Of a stretch of DNA of 64,000 nt, positions 1 to 8,489 are shown in pieces. The notes beneath the pieces were generated by a model. It made no database searches, had not been told where the DNA came from, and saw only the letters and a program-made list of their open reading frames with translations. How positions within the stretch are numbered: position 1 is the stretch's first letter; each line of letters starts with the position of its first letter. Source of the stretch: Streptomyces sp. NBC_00510 (GTDB taxonomy: Bacteria; Actinomycetota; Actinomycetes; Streptomycetales; Streptomycetaceae); assembly GCA_036013505.1 (NCBI GenBank), contig CP107851.1, forward strand, positions 6,904,501 through 6,968,500, given 5' to 3'. The translations under genes were made by a program, and so were the position numbers.

Positions 1-381
1 CGGGTGGTCGCCGGAACTCGATGCGACGCGCGCGCTGAAGTCCCGCGGGATGGTCAGCGACAGGTAGTACGTGCCGTCCTCGACGCCCTTGGCCGCCTCG
101 GCGGCGCTGGTCTCGCGCCAGTCGAAGGTGTCGCTCTCCCGCAGGCCGTCCACGATGGAGTCGCCCGCGGCGAGCCGTTGCCCGTTCACGGTGGTGCCCT
201 GGTCGGCGTTCACCAGGGCGACGGGGATCTTGTCCAGCCGCCCGTAGGGGTCCCAGAAGGACCACAGGTACAGGGCGCCGTAGAGCAGCGGCAGGAGCAG
301 CAGCGACACCATGGCCGCGCGTGGCAGCCGCCCCCTGCCGAACTTCCTCAGCTCAAGCGCTGCCAGCCTCGGCGTGCGCAT
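1..381 (-). CDS. YhgE/Pip-type membrane protein, N-terminal part (cut by window edge)
   Basis: Only the first 127 codons are present; the gene runs off the left edge. The start is ATG at 381. After a short basic head there is one hydrophobic segment (about residues 22-43, ending LYGALYLWSFWDPYGRLD). An extracytoplasmic segment follows, with IPVALVNADQGTTVNG, the typical opening of YhgE/Pip-domain proteins (multi-membrane proteins linked to type VII secretion, ABC-type export or phage infection in other bacteria). It starts 29 bases inside the preceding ATPase gene, so the two are translationally coupled and probably form one transporter-like unit. The exact substrate cannot be read from this fragment. 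Confidence 0.8.
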   Translation of the reverse strand, partial: MRTPRLAALELRKFGRGRLPRAAMVSLLLLPLLYGALYLWSFWDPYGRLDKIPVALVNADQGTTVNGQRLAAGDSIVDGLRESDTFDWRETSAAEAAKGVEDGTYYLSLTIPRDFSARVASSSGDHP

Positions 382-1102
382 CGGCCGCCCCCTCCTCGTC
401 GTCGGTCTTCGTGTCGGTTTCCGCGGCGGTTTCCGTGGTGGGCTGCCGGGTGCGCACCACCACGGCGTCCCCCGGAGCCTGGGAGCACACCGCCAGCACG
501 GTCGTGCCGCCCGCGGCGACGGCCCGCAGCATCGCCCAGGCCTCCTCGCGTTCCGACGGGGCCAGCTTGTGGTCGGCGTCGTCCACCGCCAGCGCCTTGG
601 GGCGGGCCAGCAGCGCGAGGGCGGTGCCCAGACGCAGGGCCTCGAGCCGCTCCAGGTCCCGGGCGGCGGTGCGCTCGGCCTTGGGCAGCGTCGACAGGTC
701 CAGCCCGGCCGCCGTCAGCGCCTCGTCGACGCGCGCCCCGTCCGTCGCGCCGGGCCGCACCAGTTCGCGCAGCGAGCCGCCGAACCGCCGCTGCAGCAAC
801 ACGCGTTCCCGAAGGTGCTCGCCGACGGTGAGGGCCGGGTCGAGTTCCGCGACCCCGGTGACGGGGCCGAGCGCCGCGACGCGGCGGACCGCGGCGAGCT
901 GTTTGGGCAGCGTGAGCCCGGCCACCTCGGCCCGGCCCTCCGTGGCGCGCATGCGCCCGGTCAGCGACAGCAGCAGACAGGTGCGGCCCGAGCCGGAGGC
1001 ACCCTCGACGGCGACCAGACCGCCCGCCGGCGCGGTGAAGGTGACGTCCCGGAACACCCAGCCCCGGGGCCCCTTGAGCCCGAACCCCTCCGCGGTGATC
1101 AC
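353..1102 (-). CDS. Degenerate ABC-type ATPase partner of the YhgE/Pip protein
   Basis: 249-residue protein with the fold order of an ABC nucleotide-binding domain but damaged motifs. The Walker A position reads GASGSGRT, with Arg (codon CGC) where Lys is expected. The Walker B region reads ALAVDDAD. I cannot find a proper LSGGQ signature, and the switch His is not obvious (AVCSQ). It is about the length of a single NBD. The start is GTG at 1102; the only nearby upstream ATG is followed within five codons by TGA. It overlaps the downstream YhgE/Pip gene by 29 bases. It may be a weak or non-hydrolysing ATPase energising or gating its partner; this role is inference. A palindromic operator lies just upstream. 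Confidence 0.75.
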   Translation of the reverse strand: MITAEGFGLKGPRGWVFRDVTFTAPAGGLVAVEGASGSGRTCLLLSLTGRMRATEGRAEVAGLTLPKQLAAVRRVAALGPVTGVAELDPALTVGEHLRERVLLQRRFGGSLRELVRPGATDGARVDEALTAAGLDLSTLPKAERTAARDLERLEALRLGTALALLARPKALAVDDADHKLAPSEREEAWAMLRAVAAGGTTVLAVCSQAPGDAVVVRTRQPTTETAAETDTKTDDEEGAADAHAEAGSA

Positions 1103-1118
1103 TCGCCCGCCCCCATTC

Positions 1119-1142
1119 TTTGAACTGACCAGTCAGTGCAAA
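1119..1142. promoter_or_regulatory. TetR-type palindromic operator
   Basis: A 24-base near-perfect inverted repeat: left arm TTTGAACTGAC, two-base spacer CA, right arm GTCAGTGCAAA. The inner 14 bases (ACTGAC-CA-GTCAGT) are fully symmetric; one position of the outer arms mismatches. It sits 17-40 bases upstream of the GTG start of the degenerate ATPase, where it would cover its promoter. The size and symmetry are those of TetR-family operators. No TetR gene is inside the window; it may lie beyond the left edge, after the YhgE gene. Confidence 0.6.
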
Positions 1143-1301
1143 AACACTAACGCATGGCGTCACCGGACCGCGAATCCAGGGACGTTGTCCGGCCACCGCG
1201 ACCGTTTGCGCAGGTCAGCGCGATTGTCAGAGGTGTGCTTCACGATGAGTGGTGAAGGTCAGGAACTGTCGGACACGTCATGCGAAGACAGGAGGAACGT
1301 G

Positions 1302-1793
1302 ATGACCGTGCCAGCCCGCAGGGCCGCCGTCGTCGGCGGCGGTGCCGCCGACGTCCACCCCGTGCTGCGCAAGGCCACCGCCCCCGCGGCCGCCCTCGAC
1401 CTGCTCGTCCAGGCCCGGCGGGGGCTCGATGAGGCCGCCGCCCTGGAGACCCCCAACGACCGTTTCGCCACCGCCCACTTGGCCGCCCTGCGCACCGCGG
1501 CCGCCGTCCTCGCCGTGCGCGGCCGCCCCGAACCCACCAGGCGGCGCCGGCAGCGGATACGCAGTGCCTGGGAGGTGCTGCCCGAGGTCGCGCCCGAACT
1601 GGCCGAGTGGAGCGCCCTGTTCGAGGCGGGAGCCCGTCAGCGGGCACGCGCCGAGGCCGGCATCCAGGGCGCGGTCAGCCCCCGGGAGGCCGACGACCTC
1701 GTCCGTGCGACGGGGATGTTCCTGCGGCTCGTGGAGCGCCTGCTGGTGCTGCAGCCCGTGCTGGACCGGCCGCAGACCGGCCGTCCCGCTTGA
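1302..1793 (+). CDS. HEPN-domain protein of the SAV_6107 type
   Basis: 163-residue, all-helical looking protein that I recognise as the streptomycete SAV_6107-like HEPN family. ATG at 1302 is preferred over the adjacent in-frame GTG at 1299 because GGAGG (1291-1295) is six bases before ATG and only three before GTG. Residues 54-59 read RFATAH, an R-x4-H arrangement like the RNase motif of many HEPN toxins, but it lies in the first half of the protein in a helix continuing into LAALRTAAAVL. HEPN proteins often act in RNA cleavage or RNA binding. No MNT-type antitoxin gene lies beside it; the next gene is a methyltransferase. Catalytic activity is inference. Confidence 0.75.
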   Translation: MTVPARRAAVVGGGAADVHPVLRKATAPAAALDLLVQARRGLDEAAALETPNDRFATAHLAALRTAAAVLAVRGRPEPTRRRRQRIRSAWEVLPEVAPELAEWSALFEAGARQRARAEAGIQGAVSPREADDLVRATGMFLRLVERLLVLQPVLDRPQTGRPA

Positions 1794-1813
1794 TCGGCCG
1801 CCGGGCGGCGGCC

Positions 1814-1819
1814 CACTAG
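1814..1819 (+). promoter_or_regulatory. Possible -10 element for the methyltransferase gene
   Basis: TAGAGT in an otherwise GC-only stretch, about 62 bases before the ATG at 1881. No convincing -35 is visible. Weak candidate. Confidence 0.25.
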
Positions 1820-1880
1820 AGTGGGTCCCAGGCTGGGCCGACCGGTCCCCTGCCCCGTCCGTCCGCGAGGAGCCGTCCGC

Positions 1881-2651
1881 ATGTCCCGTCCAGGAGGGGC
1901 CGAACCGCTGCGGCCCCGCGCAGCCCTGCGTACCGCCGTGGTCTGGGAGGTCCTGCGCGATGCGCTCGACCGGCAGGCCAAGGCCGCCGGACGGGACGTC
2001 CTCGACGTGCTCGACACCGGTGGCGGCACCGGCAACTTCGCGGTACCCGTGGCCAGTCTGGGTCACCGGGTGACCGTGGTCGACCCCAGTCCCGACGCGC
2101 TCTTCGCCCTCGAACGCCGCGCGGCGGAGGCAGGCGTCACCGAACGTGTCCGCGGGGTGCAGGGCGACGCCCACGGCCTGCTCGACGTCGTGCCGGCCGG
2201 CAGCCACGACGTCGTGCTCTGCCACGGCGTGCTGGAGTACGTGGACGACCCCGCCGAGGGCGTGCGCAACGCCGCGGGCACCCTGCGCGCCTCCGGCGCC
2301 CTCAGCCTGCTCGCCGCCAGTCGCCACGGGGCCGTGCTCGCCCGGGCGCTCGCCGGTCACTTCGGCGAGGCCCGGCACACCCTGGACGACCCCGACGGCC
2401 GCTGGGGCGAGGGCGATCCGGTGCCCCGCCGCTTCACCGCGGGCGAGCTGACCGCGCTGGTCGCCGACGCCGGACTGCGGGTCGGATCGGTGCACGGTGT
2501 CCGGGTCTTCGCCGACCTCGTCCCCGGCGTCCTGGTGGACACCGAACCGGGCGCGATGGACGCCCTGCTGAGGCTGGAACTGGCCGCCGCCGAGCAGCCC
2601 GCGTTCCACGCCGTGGCGACCCAGTTGCACGTGCTGGCCGAGCGCGGCTGA
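1881..2651 (+). CDS. Class I SAM-dependent methyltransferase
   Basis: 256 residues. The Rossmann methyltransferase core has motif I near residue 45 (VLDTGGGTGNFAVPVA), an acidic residue at the end of strand 2 (VTVVDPSP), the motif II/III region QGDAHGL, and the post-motif CHGVLEYVDD. This pattern fits small-molecule or lipid methyltransferases (Methyltransf_11/25 type); the substrate is unknown. ATG at 1881 is chosen because GAGGAG precedes it by about eight bases and the fold starts within 40 residues. The open frame continues upstream but without a ribosome site. Confidence 0.85.
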   Translation: MSRPGGAEPLRPRAALRTAVVWEVLRDALDRQAKAAGRDVLDVLDTGGGTGNFAVPVASLGHRVTVVDPSPDALFALERRAAEAGVTERVRGVQGDAHGLLDVVPAGSHDVVLCHGVLEYVDDPAEGVRNAAGTLRASGALSLLAASRHGAVLARALAGHFGEARHTLDDPDGRWGEGDPVPRRFTAGELTALVADAGLRVGSVHGVRVFADLVPGVLVDTEPGAMDALLRLELAAAEQPAFHAVATQLHVLAERG

Positions 2652-2762
2652 GCCGGAACGGGGGGCGCTTCCCCTTGCCTCTTCCGGTCACCCACCGGGA
2701 GGAGTCCGTCACACGCCCCCCGATTCCCGGTTCAGGGCCTTATGCTGGCATGACGTGGCGTT

Positions 2763-2835
2763 CGACGGGGAAAACACCCCCCGTCGGATTGGCGTAGTGG
2801 GGCGGGTTTCACGGGGGCGATTCCCTGCCTATCCT
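2763..2835 (+). promoter_or_regulatory. Hairpin and promoter candidate upstream of the DUF3040 gene
   Basis: The gap 2652-2885 has no gene. It holds a small hairpin (CGACGGGG at 2763-2770 pairing with CCCCGTCG at 2779-2786) and a sigma-70-like pair TTTCAC (2807-2812), 17 bases, TATCCT (2830-2835), about 50 bases before the GTG at 2886. The promoter is a reading by eye. Confidence 0.4.
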
Positions 2836-2885
2836 GGAAGGGTCGTACCGGTCGCTCCCCCGCGACCGACGAGGAGGAGGACTCC

Positions 2886-3296
2886 GTGCCGCTCTCGGAG
2901 CACGAGCAGCGCATGCTCGAGCAGATGGAGCGAGCGCTGTACGCCGAAGATCCCAAGTTCGCGTCGGCGCTTGAGGGAAGCGGGCTGCGCACCTACACCA
3001 GGCGGCGCGTCTACCTGGCTGTGGCGGGCTTCCTGGTGGGCATCGGGCTGTTGATGGGCGGCATGATCGCCCAGCAGCCCTGGATCAGTGTCGTGGGCTT
3101 CCTCGTGATGCTCGGCTGTGCCGTTCTCGCCGTCACCGGCTGGCGCCGTGCCGCCAAACCGGGTGCGGCCCCCGCTCCCGCGGGGAACTCCCCGCAGGGT
3201 GCCGTCGGACGGGGCCGTCGCCACCAGCCGCGGCGCAAGATGATGGACCGCATCGAGGAGCGCTGGCAGCGGCGCCGCGACGAACAGGGCCACTGA
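2886..3296 (+). CDS. DUF3040 membrane protein
   Basis: 136 residues. It begins with the family hallmark PLSEHEQRMLEQMERALYAEDPKFA, a charged cytoplasmic head. Two close hydrophobic segments follow (about 43-62 and 67-84), then a basic tail rich in Arg/Gln. This is the DUF3040 layout, found almost only in actinobacteria; its function is unknown. GTG at 2886 is preceded by GAGGAGGAGG at a good distance. It is followed by a strong terminator shared with the convergent transglutaminase gene. Confidence 0.9.
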   Translation: MPLSEHEQRMLEQMERALYAEDPKFASALEGSGLRTYTRRRVYLAVAGFLVGIGLLMGGMIAQQPWISVVGFLVMLGCAVLAVTGWRRAAKPGAAPAPAGNSPQGAVGRGRRHQPRRKMMDRIEERWQRRRDEQGH

Positions 3297-3310
3297 CACA
3301 CAGACCAAGA

Positions 3311-3350
3311 CGAAGGGGGCGGGGTTCCGGTCGGAACCCCGCCCCCTTCG
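3311..3350. terminator. Bidirectional hairpin terminator
   Basis: Perfect 18-base-pair stem (3311-3328 with 3333-3350) and a four-base loop GGTC, placed 14 bases after the DUF3040 stop. The convergent transglutaminase gene ends at 3480, so the hairpin can serve both. There is no long T-run, as is usual in streptomycetes. Confidence 0.85.
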
Positions 3351-3479
3351 CCATGCCGTCCTCGCGTGGGCCGGCGGGGGGTGCGGCATGCGGCCCGCCG
3401 ACATGCGGCACCGCGCACCGCCGCGCGCCGCTCGTGACGGGACCCCCGGGGCCGGCCGACGGGCCGGCCCCCAGGGGCC

Positions 3480-6029
3480 TCAGGAGCTCCGGCGCTGCCG
3501 CAGCGGTCGCATCACGGCATCGCCCGCACCGCGCAGCCGGGCCGAGAAGCGGTCCGAGGCCGCCGACCAGCGCTCCGCGGACCGCCAGACGACCCGGACC
3601 GTGGAACGCGGCAGCAGCACGGCGCGGATCCGCGTCATGACGTCCGCGTTCCCGCGCAGCCCCTCCCGCACCAGCTGGACGTCCTTCGCGGAGCCCGTGG
3701 TCGTCGGCGGTCGCGGTGAGAACAGGGCCTGCTCCACCGCGGTCGCCAGGCGCTGCGCCGCCTCCGCCGAGGGCCCTTCCAGGCCCCCGTCGCGGACGAG
3801 GCGCGCCGCGACCCGGCGCGGGGTCTCGGACTCGTCGGGCCGCAGACCGTAGTCCCAGGCGGTGTCGATCAGCTCCAGCCAGGCCGCCAGGGTCCGGGCA
3901 CCGTCCCGGGCGCCCATGGCGTCCAGCTCGCCGGCGGTCAGGCCCTGCGGGGCCCCGCCCTGCCCCTGCCCGTCGGCTCCCGCCGTGCCCCGGGCGCGCC
4001 CGGTGAGCTCCAGCCACGCCGCCAGGGCCGCCGGGTCCTGGCCGCCGCCGCGCAGCCGCTGGAACCGCTGCCTGCGCCGCCAGAGCAGCGGCAGCAGCAG
4101 GACCAGGACCACCAGCGGCACCACGGCCCAGGCGAGGACGCGCAGCGTCCACGTGACGATCTGCGGCCACAGCCGCTCGTCCTCCGTGCCGACGCCCGAG
4201 GCCTGCCCGAGGGGGTCGCAGTTGCCGAGCTGGGCGTCCTTGCCCAGGCAGGACGGGGAGACGGTCGGGCCGGTGCCGGCCCCGGCCCCCGCGGACTGCT
4301 CAGGGGTGTCGGGCGCCGCGGGCCCGGAGTCGGAGGTGGCCGCCTCCTGGGTGTAGCCCGGCAGGGTGCCGCGGGTCGGCGTGGGCTCGAACCGCGTCCA
4401 GCCGACGCCCTCGAAGTACACCTCGGGCCAGGCGTGCGCGTCCTTCAGCCCCACCGCGTACGCACCGTCCGACTCCGAGGTGCCGGGCGTGAAGCCGACC
4501 GCCACGCGCGCGGGGATGCCCAGGGTCCGCGCCATCGCCGCCATCGTGAAGGCGAAGTGGATGCAGAACCCTTCCTTGTTGCGCAGGAAGCGGGTGATGG
4601 CCTGCACGCCGCTGCCGGAGCGCACCGAGGTGTCGTACGAGAAGGCGCCCGAGGTGAACCACCGCTGCAGCGCGAGGGCCCGCTCGTAGTCGTTGGTGGC
4701 GTCCTTGGTGACCTCCAGGGCCGTCTGCGCCACCACCGCGGGCAGCGAGTCCGGCACCTTCGTGTACTCGGCCCGCAGCCGGGCGTCCGCAGGCGGCGCG
4801 CTCGCCAGCTGCTGCGCGGTCGGCTCCAGCGCCAGGCTGCTGACCTGGTAACGGGTGTCCGAGGTGGTCTGGCCCCGGTCGCCGATGATGGTGCGGCCCG
4901 TGGGCTCGAAGCGCCAGCGCCCGTCGACCTGCACCTGTGTGGCCGGGTACGGCAGCGGCAGCCACATCTGGACGTAGCTCTTGTCCGCGGCGACCGAGGT
5001 GGTGACCTCGGTGGCCTTCACGTCGGGACCGAGCCCCTGGGGGCTGGGCAGCACCTTGGGCACGCCGGTGAGGGAGCGCTGCGCGGGCTCCCACTTGTCA
5101 CCGGTGAAGCGGTCGAGCGCCACGATCCGCAGGTACATGTCCGCGTTGGAGACGGCGTTCGTCCGGTACCGGAGCACGACGCGGTCGTCGGGCTGGTTGA
5201 GGTTGTCCTGGAGCGCGACCACGGGGTTGACCGCGGAGATCGTGCCGCCGCCGCGCCCGCTGCCCGTGCCCGAGCCCCCCGTCGGCAGCAGCCCCACGCC
5301 CATCGAGGGCAGCGCCGCCGGCGCCACCAGGGCGATGCCGAGCGCCATCGCCCCTATGCGGCGCCCGGTCCGCACCGGGGCCACCGCCCCGGTCGGTCCT
5401 CCGTACCCGGCGCGCGCCCCGGACCCGACGCCGCCGAAGACCCGGCCCCAGCGCGAGATCCGGTCCCGGCCCTCGGCCAGCAGGAGCAGCAGGTAGCCGA
5501 CGGCGGCCAGCAGGAAGTACGGCCAGCGGGTGCCGTCGCCCCCGGCCAGCCCCGCCGCGATCGAGTACAGGGCCAGCAGCGGCAGCCCGGCCGGGGCCGC
5601 GCTGCCGTAGGTCACCGCCAGCGCGTCCACGGTCAGCCCGATCAGCAGCACGCCGCCGAGCAGCAGCAGCCGGATGCCCGGGGTGACCGGCGCCGGGATC
5701 GCGAACTGGGTCACGTCCTGCATCGCGGCCGTCAGCAGGTTGCCGAACTGGGTGTACGCCGCGGGCCCCGGCAGGAACCCGAGCAGGGCCTGTTCGCCGG
5801 CGAACATCAAGGTGAGCACCAGCAGCGTGACCACCGCCTGCGCCAGCACGGTCAGCGGGCGGGCCAGCGGCACCCGCCGGGCCAGCGCGCCCACCCCGGT
5901 CTGCAGCGCCACCAGGAAGGCGGCCTGCAGGATCCACGAGTTCGGCGTCGCCAGCGGCAGCAGCGAGCAGGCGGTCATCAGCGTCGCCGCCGCCGCGCAG
6001 ACCGCGAGCCGTCCTCGTCCGCTCATCAT
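3480..6029 (-). CDS. TgpA-type membrane transglutaminase-like protein
   Basis: 849 residues. The N-terminal third has about six to seven hydrophobic segments (DUF3488/TgpA_N). An extracytoplasmic transglutaminase-like core follows with the catalytic Cys in EGFCIHFAFTMAAMARTLGI, His in KDAHAWPEVYF, and an acidic site in RFEPTPTRG. Another membrane segment (about 625-645) and a cytoplasmic tail (DUF4129-like) close the protein. It likely acts as a protease or protein-crosslinking enzyme at the membrane surface; the actual reaction is not known for this family. It is the last gene of the moxR-DUF58-transglutaminase operon and its ATG overlaps the DUF58 stop by four bases. Confidence 0.92.
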   Translation of the reverse strand: MMSGRGRLAVCAAAATLMTACSLLPLATPNSWILQAAFLVALQTGVGALARRVPLARPLTVLAQAVVTLLVLTLMFAGEQALLGFLPGPAAYTQFGNLLTAAMQDVTQFAIPAPVTPGIRLLLLGGVLLIGLTVDALAVTYGSAAPAGLPLLALYSIAAGLAGGDGTRWPYFLLAAVGYLLLLLAEGRDRISRWGRVFGGVGSGARAGYGGPTGAVAPVRTGRRIGAMALGIALVAPAALPSMGVGLLPTGGSGTGSGRGGGTISAVNPVVALQDNLNQPDDRVVLRYRTNAVSNADMYLRIVALDRFTGDKWEPAQRSLTGVPKVLPSPQGLGPDVKATEVTTSVAADKSYVQMWLPLPYPATQVQVDGRWRFEPTGRTIIGDRGQTTSDTRYQVSSLALEPTAQQLASAPPADARLRAEYTKVPDSLPAVVAQTALEVTKDATNDYERALALQRWFTSGAFSYDTSVRSGSGVQAITRFLRNKEGFCIHFAFTMAAMARTLGIPARVAVGFTPGTSESDGAYAVGLKDAHAWPEVYFEGVGWTRFEPTPTRGTLPGYTQEAATSDSGPAAPDTPEQSAGAGAGTGPTVSPSCLGKDAQLGNCDPLGQASGVGTEDERLWPQIVTWTLRVLAWAVVPLVVLVLLLPLLWRRRQRFQRLRGGGQDPAALAAWLELTGRARGTAGADGQGQGGAPQGLTAGELDAMGARDGARTLAAWLELIDTAWDYGLRPDESETPRRVAARLVRDGGLEGPSAEAAQRLATAVEQALFSPRPPTTTGSAKDVQLVREGLRGNADVMTRIRAVLLPRSTVRVVWRSAERWSAASDRFSARLRGAGDAVMRPLRQRRSS

Positions 6030-7369
6030 CGCGTCCCCGCCTCCTCACGCGACCGGTACCGGTCGGCGCGCTGCCACAGGTCGGGCAGCCCGTCGCCGGC
6101 GGCGGCCGGGAGCACCGTCCAGCCCGCCTCGTGCAGCATCCGCACGGCCCGGGCCGAGCCGTCCTCCGGCGCGTCCCCGTCCGCGCCCGTCCGCGGCGCC
6201 TCGGGCCGTCCCGTCCCGTCCTCGTCCAGCGCCCCCCAGGCGGCGCTGTCCAGGACGAAGGCGACGGCGGCCCCCGCCCGCTGCCTCATCCGCCCCGCCA
6301 TCGCTGCCTGCTCCTCGTCGAGGTCCCCGAAGAACGCCACCAGCAGGCCCTCGCTGCCCGTGCGCAGCACGTCCAGCGCACGGGAGAGCCCGGCGCCGTC
6401 CGAGTGGTCGACCACCGCCAGGGTGTCCAGCAGGGTGCCGGCCGCGTCGGAGGAGTCGGTGCCGCCGAAGCCGTCGTTCCCGGGCACCGTGCTGCCGGTG
6501 TCGGTGAGCAGCCGTACGGAGTAGCCGCGCTCCAGCATGTGCATCGCCACCGAGGCCGCCCCGGACACCACCCACTCGAAGGCCGAGTCCGGCCCGGCGC
6601 CGAAGTACGCCACGGCCCGGGTGTCCAGCAGCACCGTGCACCGGGCGCGGTGCGGTTGCTCCTCGCGGCGCACCATGAGCTCGCCGTACTTGGCGGTCGA
6701 GCGCCAGTGCACCCGGCGCAGGTCGTCGCCGTGGCGGTAGCCGCGCGGGATCACGTCGTCCTCGCCCGCCAGGGTCAGCGCGCGGGTGCGGCTCTCCCCG
6801 TAGCCGGAGGAGTCGCCCTTGAGCTTGACCGGCGGCAGCGGCTCCACGCGGGGCACCACGGTCAGGGTGTCGTACGCGCTGAAGGAGCGGGTCAGCTCGC
6901 ACATGCCGAAGGGGTCGGTCAGGCGCAGCTGCAGCGGCCCCAGCGGGTAGCGCCCGCGCAGGTCGGAACGGACCCGGTAGGACACCTCGCGGTGGCCGCC
7001 GGGCTCCACCCGGTCCAGGATGAAGCGGGGCCGGGGCCCCAGCACGTACGGCACCCGGTCCTGGAGCATCAGCAGGCCGGTGGGCAGCCGCGACACGTTG
7101 TCCACCCGCAGGTGCACCCGCGCCTCGGACATCGCCGGCACGCGCGAGGGCGACAGCCGGCGGCTGCCGGCGACGCGGTAGCGCGTGCGGTGGAGCACGG
7201 CCACGCAGACCAGTGGCAGCACGGCCAGCAGCAGGCCGACCCGCAGCAGGTCCGGCTGCCCCAGGACGTAGGCGCAGACGGCCGCCGCGATCCCCGCGGC
7301 GAGGAACGAGCGGCCCCGCGTGGTGAGGCCGCCCAGGGCGGCCCGGAAGCCGCTTTCACGCTCGGTCAC
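6026..7369 (-). CDS. DUF58 (vWA-like) membrane-anchored protein
   Basis: 447 residues. Two hydrophobic segments lie near the N-terminus (about 20-50). The DUF58 hallmark GYRHGDDLRRVHWRSTAKYGELMVR sits in the middle, and a vWA-like domain follows (VLLDTRA...). GTG at 7369. The gene sits between moxR and the transglutaminase, a conserved trio in which a MoxR AAA+ ATPase is thought to act as a chaperone on vWA-containing partners. It overlaps the transglutaminase start by four bases; the gap to moxR is 34 bases. Confidence 0.92.
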   Translation of the reverse strand: MTERESGFRAALGGLTTRGRSFLAAGIAAAVCAYVLGQPDLLRVGLLLAVLPLVCVAVLHRTRYRVAGSRRLSPSRVPAMSEARVHLRVDNVSRLPTGLLMLQDRVPYVLGPRPRFILDRVEPGGHREVSYRVRSDLRGRYPLGPLQLRLTDPFGMCELTRSFSAYDTLTVVPRVEPLPPVKLKGDSSGYGESRTRALTLAGEDDVIPRGYRHGDDLRRVHWRSTAKYGELMVRREEQPHRARCTVLLDTRAVAYFGAGPDSAFEWVVSGAASVAMHMLERGYSVRLLTDTGSTVPGNDGFGGTDSSDAAGTLLDTLAVVDHSDGAGLSRALDVLRTGSEGLLVAFFGDLDEEQAAMAGRMRQRAGAAVAFVLDSAAWGALDEDGTGRPEAPRTGADGDAPEDGSARAVRMLHEAGWTVLPAAAGDGLPDLWQRADRYRSREEAGTR

Positions 7370-7403
7370 GCGGCACCTCCAGCGCCCCCGCCCGTCGTCC
7401 GGG

Positions 7404-8381
7404 TCACCGGCTGCCGTACGGGTCGGGGACCGGCGTGCGCTGCACGATCTCCGCGACGACCTGCTCCGGGGTGCGCCGGTTCAACTGGGCCTGCGCGGTC
7501 GGCAGCAGACGGTGCGCCAGCACGGCGCCGGCCAGCGTCTGGACGTCGTCGGGGAGCACGTAGTCCCGGCCGTCCAGGGCCGCCGCGGCGCGGGCCGCGC
7601 GCACCAGGTGCAGTGTGGCGCGTGGGGAGGCGCCGAGTCTCAGGTCCGGGTGGTCCCGGGTGGCCGAGACCAGGCTCACCGCGTAGTGCCGCACGGCCGG
7701 CGACACGTGAACCGTCCGTACCGCGTCGACGAGTTTGACGATCTCGTGCGCGTGGGCGACCGGCTGCAGGTCGTCCAGCGGGCTGACGCCCGCGTGCACG
7801 TCGAGCATCTCCAGCTCGGCCTCCATGCTGGGGTAGCCGATGGAGACCCGGGCCATGAAGCGGTCCCGCTGCGCCTCGGGCAGGGGATACGTTCCCTCCA
7901 TCTCCACCGGGTTCTGGGTGGCGATGACCATGAAGGGGCTCGGCAGCGGGTAGGTGCTGCCGTCGATGGTGACCTGCCGCTCCTCCATCGACTCCAGCAG
8001 CGCCGACTGCGTCTTGGGCGACGCGCGGTTGATCTCGTCGCCGACGACGATCTGCGCGAAGATCGCGCCCGGCTTGAACTCGAAGTCGCGGCGCTGCTGG
8101 TCGAAGACGCTGACCCCGGTGATGTCCGACGGCAGCAGGTCCGGCGTGAACTGGATGCGCCGGACCGAGCAGTCGATCGACCGGGCCAGCGCCTTGGAAA
8201 GCATCGTCTTGCCGACGCCGGGGACATCCTCGATGAGCAGATGTCCCTCGGCGAGCAACACCGTCAGCGCAGTCCGTACGACCTCGGGCTTGCCCTCGAT
8301 CACGTTCTCCACCGACCGGCGTACGCGGTCCGCCGTGGCAGTCAGATCGCTGAGGCTCGCTCGCGCGTCATAGGTCGTCAC
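7404..8381 (-). CDS. MoxR-family AAA+ ATPase
   Basis: 325 residues. Walker A is PGVGKT at residues 54-59; Walker B is VVGDEINRA with the following SPKTQSALLESMEERQVT; the sensor region is VIATQNPVEMEGTYPLPEAQRDRF, highly typical of MoxR. A C-terminal lid domain completes it. The start is GTG at 8381 with GAGGAG seven bases upstream. First gene of the moxR-DUF58-transglutaminase operon. MoxR proteins are chaperone-like ATPases that help assemble membrane or metal-containing complexes; the client here is unknown. Confidence 0.95.
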   Translation of the reverse strand: MTTYDARASLSDLTATADRVRRSVENVIEGKPEVVRTALTVLLAEGHLLIEDVPGVGKTMLSKALARSIDCSVRRIQFTPDLLPSDITGVSVFDQQRRDFEFKPGAIFAQIVVGDEINRASPKTQSALLESMEERQVTIDGSTYPLPSPFMVIATQNPVEMEGTYPLPEAQRDRFMARVSIGYPSMEAELEMLDVHAGVSPLDDLQPVAHAHEIVKLVDAVRTVHVSPAVRHYAVSLVSATRDHPDLRLGASPRATLHLVRAARAAAALDGRDYVLPDDVQTLAGAVLAHRLLPTAQAQLNRRTPEQVVAEIVQRTPVPDPYGSR

Positions 8382-8489
8382 CCGGTTCTCCTCGGCCCGT
8401 TCCTGGGGACACGGTCATCCCTGGACCGGCCCTCCCCGTTACACGAAGCATTCTCCCCTTCAACTATGCTCCGCGTCACTCCGCTTCCG

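Noticed and set aside
1119..1142. DasR (dre) site
   Set aside because: Arms do not match the recalled dre consensus; a TetR-type site fits better.
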